Source of the DNA: an uncultured Granulosicoccus sp. | Lineage (GTDB): Bacteria > Pseudomonadota > Gammaproteobacteria > Granulosicoccales > Granulosicoccaceae | Reading direction: 5' to 3' | Length of the DNA stretch: 64,000 nt | Assembly (NCBI GenBank): GCA_937924505.1 | Contig: CALDSR010000004.1 | Span: forward strand, 62,001-126,000 | Shown here: positions 55,269-63,876 of the stretch, piece by piece | Layout: each line of letters starts with the position of its first letter | Numbering within the stretch: the stretch's first letter is position 1 | Program-made: the position numbers and the translations under genes | The notes under the pieces: model-generated | What the model was told of the DNA's origin: nothing | Seen by the model: only the letters and a program-made list of their open reading frames with translations | Database searches by the model: none

Positions 55269-56096
55269 ATGGAAGTAGTACGTTTTTACCGAGCGATGCA
55301 TGATGGCATTCCCCCCATGCGGGCGGATTTATCCGCATTGGGGGGAATACCAGCGGCGGCCTTCCAGTATTGCGAGGCAACAAGAATCGCTTCGAGTTTG
55401 GGCTGGTACGTTTTCCCCGCCGAGAACATACGCCTTAGATGGGACGGTTCCGATGTAGAGATCGAGACTGATGGTGAGTGGGGGCCACTTTATAACGAAG
55501 TTGATCCTGACTTTGCGGACAACTGGAATAAATTCGCTCCTGCTGATTTGCAAGACTGTGCGCCACCTTATATATCGAAGATCTTTGTGCCAGGTGTTAT
55601 TCAGGTGTGGTCCGGCTATTTCATGGAAACGATGGAGGGCTGGAGCTCGTTGGTCCGTCCGGTTGTCAACGTTCCGAGATCGCATGCGTATTCGTGCTAC
55701 GAAGGTGTTGTCGAAACCGACTGGTTCAATCCGTGTCCGCTATTTGTAAACATCAAGCTGATCGAAACCAACAAGGTGATCGAGATTCCTGCCAATCAAC
55801 CATTGTTCCAACTCCAGATGGTCAAGAAAGAGTCTTACAACGCTGGGCAGAAAAGTGAGGTAATCGATCTGAATGAAATGGGCGAGAACGCGTCCACTGA
55901 ACGAGTCTGGAGCGGGATCAGAAACACGCTTCGCAGTATCTCAACCGAACGGCCCAGCAATATTGGGCGCTATGCGGCGGAGGCGAGAAAGCGTAATCGG
56001 CAGCGTTCTGTCGAACCTGAGGCTGCCAAGTCGGAGTCGAGTGTATCCTCGACAGAGAAGACGGAAGCGGCTCTGGCAGATACGGTCGAATCCTGA
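55269..56096 (+). CDS. DUF6065-like protein next to the repeat-peptide gene
   Basis: A 275-residue protein. ATG 55269 follows GGGAG by six bases and is preferred to ATG 55257 and TTG 55245. It has AAFQYCEATRIASSLGWYVFP, an IRLRWDGSDVE strand, GVIQVWSGYFMET, the SLVRPVVNVPRS motif and EGVVETDWFNPCPLFVNIKL, a pattern I associate with the DUF6065 family of beta-rich proteins of unknown function. The C-terminal 70 residues are charged and disordered. It starts 73 bases after the repeat-protein stop, so they probably form one operon. No catalytic site is recognised. The family match is from memory and should be tested. Confidence 0.7.
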   Translation: MEVVRFYRAMHDGIPPMRADLSALGGIPAAAFQYCEATRIASSLGWYVFPAENIRLRWDGSDVEIETDGEWGPLYNEVDPDFADNWNKFAPADLQDCAPPYISKIFVPGVIQVWSGYFMETMEGWSSLVRPVVNVPRSHAYSCYEGVVETDWFNPCPLFVNIKLIETNKVIEIPANQPLFQLQMVKKESYNAGQKSEVIDLNEMGENASTERVWSGIRNTLRSISTERPSNIGRYAAEARKRNRQRSVEPEAAKSESSVSSTEKTEAALADTVES

Positions 56097-56102
56097 TTGA
56101 AC

Positions 56103-57923
56103 TTAACAGGGAAGCCCGGCACGCCCCAGCGCTTTTGACCATTTTTCGCCGATCAGGTAATCACGACTGGGAGAGCGCTCAAGATAATTTCGTACGGTCA
56201 GCGTTGGGTCCAGTTTCAGAATCCGAGAGACGGTCTCTTTCGCATCGCCCATTTGACCAAGTTCCGATTGAGCGATTGCCAATGCACGTAATGTGGATGT
56301 ATGCATTCGATTGACTCTTAGCGAGGACAGCGCGAGTTCTATTGCGAGTTCATATTTCTCAGCTGCCAGCGCGGCGGTCGCTGATAGAGACTCATAATAA
56401 TATTTGAGTGGATCGAGTGGTGACAAGTGTCGCGCCTTGTTGGTTTCATTAAGCGCTGTTTCGCCTGCGCCTTTGAAGGCATTCAAGGTACCTTTCAACA
56501 GCCAGGCTAGTGACTCGTTTGGATTCAGCGTTAGTGCTTGTTCGTAGCGATCATTGCCCACCTCGAGATCTTTGAGAATGTTGGTATGCACAAACCCATC
56601 GATAGTTAATGCAAGCGAGCAGTGCGAATCCACCTCCAGTGCTCGCTGTGTGCACCAGATGGCGTTTTCAGCAACCGCTTGTTGATTGGTGTTCCAGCCG
56701 CGGTTGAACTCCAATACATGCCATTTTGCTAGCCAGGCATAAGGGGCAGGTGAGTTGACATGTCGTTCGATGACAGTCTGCAACATTTTACGCGCGCGCG
56801 TGAAATCACTTCGTGACTCTCGATGAATAAGCCTGATGGCTGAGATCATCAATGAATATGCTTCCAGGGAGGAAGTTGTTCCTGTCAATGTGCGCTTGAT
56901 TTCATTGCCAATAACATGATCGCTGATCTTGTCGATTAACTCTCCAGCGAGTTCTAATTCAAGGAACTGAATGTTATCCAGGGTTCGTTCCAGACGATCA
57001 GCCCACACGACGATGCCGTCTTTAGCAGTGCACAGTTCAACGTTCAAGCTGAGCTTATTGCCCTCGAGAGTATACGAACCGCAGACAAGGTAGTCTGCAT
57101 TCAGATGCGTTCCTATGCTGGCAGTGCTGATGTCTCGATTGCGAAACAAGGTGGTGGACAGGCGAGAGATCACGTTTAACTCATTACTTATTGAGATCCC
57201 GGTGATAATGCTGTCTGCGAGTATTTCGCCAATAGGATTTTCCTTTTGTTCGCCTTGAATGGCGAAAGGGATAACACCGATTGTTGGTTTCAGTTTGATC
57301 AACTTGTCGTTTTTCACAGGCGCTTCGGCAGAGGCCATTGCCTGCGTATTTTCCTCAACGGCGGTCAAGCGATAGCTGATTCTGGGTTCGTATCGTCCCG
57401 TGGGAATATCGATGACCACCGAGTCGATCAGACCTTCCTTGAGATAGTACTTTTGGATAGCACTGCGAACGGCTCTGGCGATATTGCGGATATACGGGTC
57501 GCGAGTTCTGAATGACGCGGGCTTTCCATAGGCGTCGGTCGCAATGGTATAGGCCTTCAGATCCGGTCCACGGCCCGCGATTGTCTCTCTGACCACGTAC
57601 TGGAGAAACACGCAGAGTCTTGGGGACGAGGAAAAATCGTCAGAGGAGAGAATCCGCTGCAATTGCTCCTCTGCGTGCTCGGAATCTACAGCGTGGATAG
57701 AGTTCGCCAGGATTTGCGCGCCGTCTTTGTTTGATTCGTTCAATTCTGAATTCACCGATAGATTCATCGGATGGTCGACCTCTGATTTTGCTTGAATGCT
57801 ACTGTCGCGATAACTCATTAGGCAGGCAGTAATGTCTGCCATGCGACTGAATGTTGTCGTCGTGATACCTAGGTATCGTACTGTATCGTACCTGTGCGAG
57901 ATATTCGCACTACTCAATTCCAT
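56103..57923 (-). CDS. Regulator-like protein with N-terminal winged-helix-type domain and TPR repeats
   Basis: A protein of up to 606 residues. Residues about 80-185 match the domain typified by LQRILSSDDFSSSPRLCVFL, LKAYTIATDAYGKPASF and DPYIRNIARAVRSAIQKYY, usually at the N-terminus of TPR or cyclase-type signalling proteins. A TolB/FlgO-like part follows (GVIPFAIQGE, LVCGSYTLEGNKLSLNVELC), then several TPR units to the C-terminus. The start is unsure: ATGs at 57923, 57842, 57818 and 57767 are in frame, the last with GAGG upstream. It converges on the DUF6065-like gene, with six bases between stops. It may control the local genes; no evidence beyond position. Confidence 0.75.
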   Translation of the reverse strand: MELSSANISHRYDTVRYLGITTTTFSRMADITACLMSYRDSSIQAKSEVDHPMNLSVNSELNESNKDGAQILANSIHAVDSEHAEEQLQRILSSDDFSSSPRLCVFLQYVVRETIAGRGPDLKAYTIATDAYGKPASFRTRDPYIRNIARAVRSAIQKYYLKEGLIDSVVIDIPTGRYEPRISYRLTAVEENTQAMASAEAPVKNDKLIKLKPTIGVIPFAIQGEQKENPIGEILADSIITGISISNELNVISRLSTTLFRNRDISTASIGTHLNADYLVCGSYTLEGNKLSLNVELCTAKDGIVVWADRLERTLDNIQFLELELAGELIDKISDHVIGNEIKRTLTGTTSSLEAYSLMISAIRLIHRESRSDFTRARKMLQTVIERHVNSPAPYAWLAKWHVLEFNRGWNTNQQAVAENAIWCTQRALEVDSHCSLALTIDGFVHTNILKDLEVGNDRYEQALTLNPNESLAWLLKGTLNAFKGAGETALNETNKARHLSPLDPLKYYYESLSATAALAAEKYELAIELALSSLRVNRMHTSTLRALAIAQSELGQMGDAKETVSRILKLDPTLTVRNYLERSPSRDYLIGEKWSKALGRAGLPC

Positions 57924-58068
57924 AGTTGACTTTTTTGTGAGTCCCGGATCGGGTGACCGGTGTAAGTTTCAAGATGTTGTAATTACTGGAGAAAATGGTT
58001 GGGGCGCCAGATTTTTGATTACTTTGTGAGCGTCTTTTCGGCCTGTTTTTCATTGATCAATTTGTGCA

Positions 58069-58818
58069 TTATTTGGCACGTCCATCAGCGATACCGGAGT
58101 CAAACCGGCGAGGCGTCAGGCCCGCCTGAAACCAGCAAATGAAGCTGTGGATTGAGAACACGGGTAGCCCGGTGATTTGTTGAATATCGGAGGCGTAGGG
58201 CACCATGTTCGTACACTCAAGGACGATGGCACCAACATCAGGATTCTGCGCGCAAAGCTCGGTCGCCGCCGAGAGGTTGTCGGCACGACAGTCTGCAAAG
58301 TCCAGCCGCTCCCGATCGTTCAGGATGCCAGCGGCAAAAGCACCTTTGGGATCAGTGCCCATGATTGGCGTGTCGAGTGGCACACCTGACGAGATAAGGT
58401 GCGCTTCGCTCAGACTTGATTTGGATATGGTCAAGATGCCCACGCGTTTTCCAGGCGGCAGAATTGACTGAACAAATGGCACTTGCAGCAACGATGAGCT
58501 AGCGACCGGTACGCCGGTGGCGGCGGCTAATTCGTCCTGGACAAGGGCAAGAAAACCGCAATTGGTGGTAATGCCATCAGCGCCCATCGCGACCAGCTCT
58601 CTAGCGGCGTCGATAAATTCCGATGTCAGTTCGCGGGCATCTTGAAGGACTACTCGGTTCGGCGTAGCACCGCGCACGACGCGATAGTGCACGGGAAAAG
58701 GCCAACTCAAGGCATTGCCCATATCTCCCGGAATCCGCGGAAATCGGGTTTCCAGCATCAGGATGCCGACACTGGCACCGTATACCGTTTTTCCGCCACT
58801 AATTACTGACATTCTCAA
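58069..58818 (-). CDS. Aspartate/glutamate racemase-family protein
   Basis: A 249-residue protein with two family cysteines, in GITTNCGFLAL (about residue 87) and IVLECTNMVPYA (about residue 201), as in cofactor-free racemases. It begins with SVISGGKTVYGASVGILMLETRFPRIPGD. The family includes Asp, Glu, hydantoin racemases and maleate isomerases; the exact reaction is unknown. It is divergent from the ThDP enzyme gene, with 75 bases between. Its neighbours suggest catabolism of an amino- or hydroxy-acid. Confidence 0.85.
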   Translation of the reverse strand: MRMSVISGGKTVYGASVGILMLETRFPRIPGDMGNALSWPFPVHYRVVRGATPNRVVLQDARELTSEFIDAARELVAMGADGITTNCGFLALVQDELAAATGVPVASSSLLQVPFVQSILPPGKRVGILTISKSSLSEAHLISSGVPLDTPIMGTDPKGAFAAGILNDRERLDFADCRADNLSAATELCAQNPDVGAIVLECTNMVPYASDIQQITGLPVFSIHSFICWFQAGLTPRRFDSGIADGRAK

Positions 58819-58893
58819 GGTTTCCTTGGTGATCGAGAGCCGGCTCGGTTACCCTCAACGTGTAGGTACGCAACTGATGCTCAGAAAACGCGA

Positions 58894-60594
58894 ATGACGC
58901 AGGGTACGAACGCAATGACCGGTGCCGAGGCCATGGTCAGAATGCTTGAAGCTCACGGGGTGCAGCATATCTTTGGTCTCTGCGGGGATACAACCCTGCC
59001 ATTCTATGACGCGATGCGCACACTCAAGCATGATATTACGCATGTTTTGACACGAGATGAACGTAGTGCAAGCTATATGGCCGACGGCTATTCGCGTGTT
59101 GCCGCGCGGCCCGGTGTTTGTGAGGGCCCTTCGGGTGGTGGCGCTACGTATATCTTGCCCGGCCTTATAGAAGCGAATGAGTCTTCTTGTGCAGTGCTTG
59201 GTATCACGACCGATATCTCGGTCGCGAGCTATGGCAAGTACCCGCTGACCGAGGTTGATCAGGATGTGTTGATGCAACCGTTGACAAAATGGAATACGGT
59301 CATAAAGAGAGCTGATCATATACCGCGAATGGTCAGGGCAGCATTCCGAGCCATGACCACATCTCGCACGGGTAGCGCACATCTTGGCTTGCCTTATGAT
59401 ATTCAATACGATGCGGTCTTACCGGAAGACATCTGGGCTGATCCAGCGCTGACAACTTACCCTGCCTATCGCACCGGCCCTGATAGTGATTCCGTTAAAG
59501 CGGCGTATGAAGCCATCGTTTCCGCCAGGAAACCGATCATCATTTGTGGTGGCGGCATAGTCATCGCGGGTGCAATGGATGAGCTGGATCGTTTCGCATC
59601 ACTCCTCAATATTCCAGTGGCCACATCAATATCGGGTCAGGGGAGTCTTAGCGATATGCATCCGCAGTGTCTGGGAGTCGTCGGTTCCAACGGTGGTACC
59701 GACCACACGTGGGAGCTTATGGCGAGTGCTGACCTTGTTGTCTTTATGGGATGTCGCGCGGGGTCAACGACAACCTCACGTTGGGAAGCACCGAAATCGG
59801 GTACCCGTATCGTTCACTTCGATACTGATCCAATGGTTATTGCCGCGAACTATCCGACTGAAGTTGGTGTGGTGGGAGATCTTGCTCTGTCGCTCAAAGC
59901 GTTAAATGAGGTGGCAAGCCGAGCTGCAAGTCCTGCCATGAACTTTGATGCGGCTGCACGTATTGCAGATATCAAGGCGCGTAAGTTTCAGGAGTTTGAC
60001 CGGTTTGCGAACAGTCTTGAAAAACCTATTCGACCTGAACGTGTTGTCGCATCATTGATGCAAGTATTACCGGATAATGCGACAATTGTGTCTGACCCTG
60101 GTACGTCATGCCCGTATTTTTCTGCCTATTATCGACAATCGCGGGCGGGGCGTTACTTCATCACGAATCGTGCGCATGGTGCGTTGGGCTATTCATTAAG
60201 TGCATCACTTGGTGCGTGGTTTGGTCGTCCAGATAGCAAGGTCGTTGCTCTGATGGGGGATGGTTCGTTTGGCTTTACTGCGGGTGAGCTTGAAACGGTA
60301 GCTCGTGTTGGTGCAAATATTACCTTCGTGGTTTTTTCCAACGCATCGTTTGGTTGGATCAAGGCCAGTCAACGGGATGATTGCAACCGTCGTTACTACA
60401 ATGTTGATTTTAACGGCGTGGATCATTCAACTATTGCTCAGGCTTATGGAGTGACGTCCTGGCGTGTTGAAAATCCTGCGGCGCTTGTTGATGTGTTGAA
60501 AACGGCAGTTGCACATGAAGGGCCAACATTGGTTGATGTTGTGTCGCAACCTCTAGAAGAAGCAAATGCGCCTGTACGGCGTTGGATGGGCTAA
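58894..60594 (+). CDS. Thiamine-diphosphate-dependent enzyme, acetolactate-synthase-like family
   Basis: A 566-residue protein. The cofactor Glu is in TRDERSASYMADGYSR (E56), and the ThDP/Mg site is MGDGSFGFTAGELETVARVG through FVVFSNASFGWIK. The central domain has ICGGGIVIAGAMDEL. A start at ATG 58915 (MTGAEAM) is also possible. The acetolactate synthase regulatory subunit is absent, and the neighbouring genes point to a catabolic 2-oxo acid decarboxylase, oxalyl-CoA-like or sulfoacetaldehyde-type enzyme. The substrate cannot be assigned. It is 12 bases before the DadA-like gene. Confidence 0.88.
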   Translation: MTQGTNAMTGAEAMVRMLEAHGVQHIFGLCGDTTLPFYDAMRTLKHDITHVLTRDERSASYMADGYSRVAARPGVCEGPSGGGATYILPGLIEANESSCAVLGITTDISVASYGKYPLTEVDQDVLMQPLTKWNTVIKRADHIPRMVRAAFRAMTTSRTGSAHLGLPYDIQYDAVLPEDIWADPALTTYPAYRTGPDSDSVKAAYEAIVSARKPIIICGGGIVIAGAMDELDRFASLLNIPVATSISGQGSLSDMHPQCLGVVGSNGGTDHTWELMASADLVVFMGCRAGSTTTSRWEAPKSGTRIVHFDTDPMVIAANYPTEVGVVGDLALSLKALNEVASRAASPAMNFDAAARIADIKARKFQEFDRFANSLEKPIRPERVVASLMQVLPDNATIVSDPGTSCPYFSAYYRQSRAGRYFITNRAHGALGYSLSASLGAWFGRPDSKVVALMGDGSFGFTAGELETVARVGANITFVVFSNASFGWIKASQRDDCNRRYYNVDFNGVDHSTIAQAYGVTSWRVENPAALVDVLKTAVAHEGPTLVDVVSQPLEEANAPVRRWMG

Positions 60595-60606
60595 GGGGCA
60601 GGTGGC

Positions 60607-61872
60607 ATGACGGACGTGAACAGCAAGCAACATGTTGTAGTGGTAGGGGCAGGAATTGTCGGTGTGTCTACCGCGATCTGGTTGGCCCGAGCGGGGCGAG
60701 CAGTTACCTTGCTCGATCGCCTTGCACCCGGTGAAGGCACCTCGCATGGAAATGCAGGGATACTTGCCGCGTGCGCAATGGTGCCGGTAACGGTGCCCGG
60801 TCTGATTTCAAAGGCGCCGGGTTATTTGTTTGACAAGAATTTTCCCTTGTTCTTGCGTTGGTCATACCTGCCTCGACTTGCACCGTGGTTAAAACAGTAT
60901 CTGAGTTACGCTAACGATACCGATACACCTCAAATCGCTGAAGGACTTACGACGATCGTTGCAGACTCGGTTGAGCAACATCAGGCGCTTGCTGGTAACA
61001 CGGCGGCGGATAGTTGGCTCGTACCCTCCGACTATCAGTTTGCCTATCTATCAAAAGACAGTTTTGACGCTGACAGCTATGTCTGGAATTTGCGTCGACG
61101 AGCGGGTTTCAATCCCGAGCTTGTGACCGGGGCGGCAGTGCATGAAAAGGAACCGTTGTTGGGGCCCGATATCAACCTGCTTGCGGTATGCCAGGATCAC
61201 GGATATGTCAGAAGTCCGGGACGATATGTGAAAACACTGGCTGAAGTCTTCAAGGAGCTTGGCGGTAAGGTTCGTCAGGCGGATGTGCTGGACTTTGAAC
61301 ATATCGATGGCAAGGTATCGGCTGTGCACACCAGTAGCGGCACTATAGAGTGCACAAACCTTGTGCTCGCAACTGGTGTCTGGTCGGCAGAGCTTGGACG
61401 AAAACTTGGCGTGAAAATACCGTTGGAGTCCGAGCGCGGGTATCACGTTATTTTTAAGAATCCATCTGCCATGGTCAATTCACCAACGATGGTGACTACC
61501 GGGAAATTTGTAGCAACGCCCATGCATGACGGGATGCGGTGTGCAGGCATTGTCGAGCTCGGCGGGCTTGACGCAGGGCCATCGCGGGCACCGCTCGAAT
61601 TACTTATGCGTCAGGCCAAGAAAACGTTTCCGGATCTGACGTATTCGGACACAGAGGAGTGGCTCGGTCATCGACCAGCACCTGCGGACAGCTTGCCGTT
61701 TATTGGTGAGATTGGCTCTTCGGGTGTATACATGGGGCTTGGCCATCATCATATTGGTCTGACCGGTGGTCCCAAGACCGGGCGTATGATCAGTGACCTG
61801 ATAACCGGTGATTTATTGGAGGATGATATTGCGCCATTCAATCCCATGAGATTCACCCCGCGAAGCCTATGA
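60607..61872 (+). CDS. D-amino-acid dehydrogenase-like FAD oxidoreductase (DadA family)
   Basis: A 421-residue flavoprotein. The FAD motif VVGAGIVGVSTAIWLARAG begins at residue 12, and DRLAPGEGTSHGNAGIL is the typical DadA segment. The C-terminus has GHRPAPADSLPFIGEIG and GLGHHHIGLTGGPKTGRMISD. It would oxidise a D-amino acid or cyclic amino acid and pass electrons to the quinone pool. Its stop overlaps the start of the broken enolase-family gene (ATGA), indicating an operon with it originally. Confidence 0.9.
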   Translation: MTDVNSKQHVVVVGAGIVGVSTAIWLARAGRAVTLLDRLAPGEGTSHGNAGILAACAMVPVTVPGLISKAPGYLFDKNFPLFLRWSYLPRLAPWLKQYLSYANDTDTPQIAEGLTTIVADSVEQHQALAGNTAADSWLVPSDYQFAYLSKDSFDADSYVWNLRRRAGFNPELVTGAAVHEKEPLLGPDINLLAVCQDHGYVRSPGRYVKTLAEVFKELGGKVRQADVLDFEHIDGKVSAVHTSSGTIECTNLVLATGVWSAELGRKLGVKIPLESERGYHVIFKNPSAMVNSPTMVTTGKFVATPMHDGMRCAGIVELGGLDAGPSRAPLELLMRQAKKTFPDLTYSDTEEWLGHRPAPADSLPFIGEIGSSGVYMGLGHHHIGLTGGPKTGRMISDLITGDLLEDDIAPFNPMRFTPRSL

Positions 61873-62592
61873 ATGTTGAAGGACTTGACGAAGCGAAAAT
61901 TGTCGCCATGGATGTTGTGGCACTGTCAGTGTCCGGTCAAGTCGCGGCGTGATCACGGGATCGGTAGCGTAGTTGATCATATTGATGTCGTTGTCGTTCG
62001 CCTGACGTCGGACTCAGGTTTGTGTGGGTACGGTGAAGCCTCACCTTGGCCGGTTTTCAATGGCACGGCCGAGGGCAGTCTTGCCGCGTTTGATCGTTAG
62101 TTCAAACCACATGTTCTGGGAGCAAGCGTCGCTGATCATGCTGCCATCATGCAAGTCGCCTCGCGCGTTGTAGTTGATTGTGCGGATACCAAAGCAGCAT
62201 TGGAAACTGCATTGCTTGATCTCGTTGGCAAAACGCTCGGTGTGCCAGTGAGCACCCTGCTAGGTGGAGCAGTGAGAAAGACTATTCCGCTGTCATGCTC
62301 AATCGCCAACCCTGATTTCAATGCTGATATTGCACTGGCAGAACAACTTCGGGAGCACGGAGTTCATATCGTCAAATTCAAGGCCGGTACCCATATGATA
62401 GCGGCGACACCGGCCATCACGCTTGGGTGCGAGTTTTATCACGCACGCTTCTATCTTGAAGAAGACTTGCTCGCCGAGCCGTTCCCGATTGCCGAAGGTG
62501 AGGTGGTAGTGCCATCGTTACCAGGGCTGGGTGTTGAGGTTGATCTGGCAAAGGTACGCAGCCTGAGTGTCAGTAGCGTTCGGCATGAGTAA
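61869..62592 (+). pseudogene. Broken enolase-superfamily (muconate-cycloisomerase/mandelate-racemase-like) gene
   Basis: The frame begins at ATG 61869, sharing ATGA with the DadA-like stop, and reads MNVEGLDEAK to DVVALSV. An extra T at about 61932 shifts the frame; the other frame continues PVKSRRDHGIGSVVDH and then GLCGYGEASPW. A TAG stop at 62098-62100 interrupts AAFDR-FKPHVLG in the same frame. Around 62390 the sequence jumps from IVKFKAGTH to the C-terminal ITLGCEFYHARFYLEEDLL part, so about 200 residues of the catalytic barrel are missing. The intact enzyme would be near 370 residues. The catalytic acids are lost, so it cannot function. The substrate family is likely a cycloisomerase or racemase. 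Confidence 0.92.
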
Positions 62593-62748
62593 CGCCCGCT
62601 GAAGATCGAGTGGTTCATTGCCCCAAGGCATCAGCAACTGCGAATTAAACGGGTGTACATCAGTGAATAAAAGTTGGCACAACCGGTGTGTGGGGGTAGG
62701 ATGTCGTGTGCTTGCAACGATCAGAAAATCAAACAGGAGAGGAGTTCA

Positions 62749-63732
62749 ATGCGCATTATAAAATTATCAACTTTGGTAATGGCTGCCATCACCACCACCG
62801 GGCTGTGCATCGCCGGGGCAGCACAGGCGGAAAAATGGGATATGCCGATGGCTTATTCCGGTTCAAATTTTCACTCTGTGACAGGAGCTGAATTTGCTAA
62901 ATGTGTTACAACTGGCACTGGAGGCGACATTGAAGTTGTTACGCATCCATCCGGCTCGCTTTTCAAGGGCGCCGATATCAAACGTGCCATTCAAACAGGT
63001 CAGGCACCGATTGGTGAACGTTTGATGTCCGGACATCAAAATGAAAATGCTGTGTTTGGTTTCGATTCCATCCCTTTTCTGGCTACATCGTTTGATGATG
63101 CAGACAAATTATGGGATGCAGCCAAGCCGACGATGGAGAAGTTGCTGGACGAGCAAAATCTAGTCTTGTTGTATGCCGTGCCTTGGCCCCCGCAAGGCTT
63201 GTACTTCAAGAAAGAAGTCAACTCTGTTGCGGATATGAAGGGCGTCAAGTTTCGATCCTATAACAACGCCACTGCGCGTCTTGCGGAATTAACCGGTATG
63301 GCACCTGTGCAGATTGAAGCTGCGGAAATTTCGCAAGCCTTTGCTACGGGTGTTGCTGAGTCGATGGTCTCTTCGGGCGCAACGGGATATGATCGTAAAG
63401 TGTGGGAAAGCCTGACGCACTTCTATGAAGTAAACGCCTGGTTGCCACGCAACTATGTCATGGTCAACAAGGATGTCTGGGGCAAAACCAGTGAAGTTAA
63501 TCAAAACGTGATTCGTGCATGCGCCGAACTAGCTGAGTATGCGGGTACCTGGCGGTCGAAGGAATACACAGGATTCACGATGGCTGGGCTCGCTGCAGGC
63601 GGCATGACGGTTGGGCCTGCAGGCGATACGCTTGTGTCCGAGCTAAAGGCTATTGGCAAGACCATGTCCGATGAGTGGATTGAGGCGGCGGGTGAAGATG
63701 GCCAGGCCATTCTCAAAGCCTACGCCGAGTAA
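62749..63732 (+). CDS. dctP: TRAP transporter substrate-binding protein (DctP family)
   Basis: A 327-residue protein from ATG 62749, preceded by AGGAGAGGAG. The signal peptide ends at AAQA-EKWDM. The mature part follows DctP: FHSVTGAEFAKCV, HPSGSLFKGADIKRAIQTGQ, GLYFKKEVNSVADMKGVKFRSY and the later SSGATGYDRKVWE. The Arg of KFRSYN probably binds a carboxylate. It precedes a hairpin and a DctQ-like gene. A catabolic substrate for the racemase, ThDP and DadA-like enzymes is likely. Confidence 0.92.
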   Translation: MRIIKLSTLVMAAITTTGLCIAGAAQAEKWDMPMAYSGSNFHSVTGAEFAKCVTTGTGGDIEVVTHPSGSLFKGADIKRAIQTGQAPIGERLMSGHQNENAVFGFDSIPFLATSFDDADKLWDAAKPTMEKLLDEQNLVLLYAVPWPPQGLYFKKEVNSVADMKGVKFRSYNNATARLAELTGMAPVQIEAAEISQAFATGVAESMVSSGATGYDRKVWESLTHFYEVNAWLPRNYVMVNKDVWGKTSEVNQNVIRACAELAEYAGTWRSKEYTGFTMAGLAAGGMTVGPAGDTLVSELKAIGKTMSDEWIEAAGEDGQAILKAYAE

Positions 63733-63833
63733 TCATCATCTTGTCAGTGACAATCATGGGCTACGGCCAAATTTATGGGATGGCAGTCATTTGCTAGCTG
63801 TTATGACTGTCAGCTGCCCATGTAATAGAAAAG

Positions 63834-63857
63834 CAACACCGCTGAAAGGCGGTGTTG
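63834..63857 (+). terminator. Intercistronic hairpin between dctP and dctQ
   Basis: A perfect 9-bp stem (63834-63842 with 63849-63857) with a six-base loop lies 101 bases after dctP and 19 bases before dctQ. It is followed by TTGTTGT rather than a clean T-run, so it more likely stabilises dctP mRNA or partially terminates. Such hairpins often raise binding-protein yield. Confidence 0.55.
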
Positions 63858-63876
63858 TTGTATCCGGAGGGGTGAA

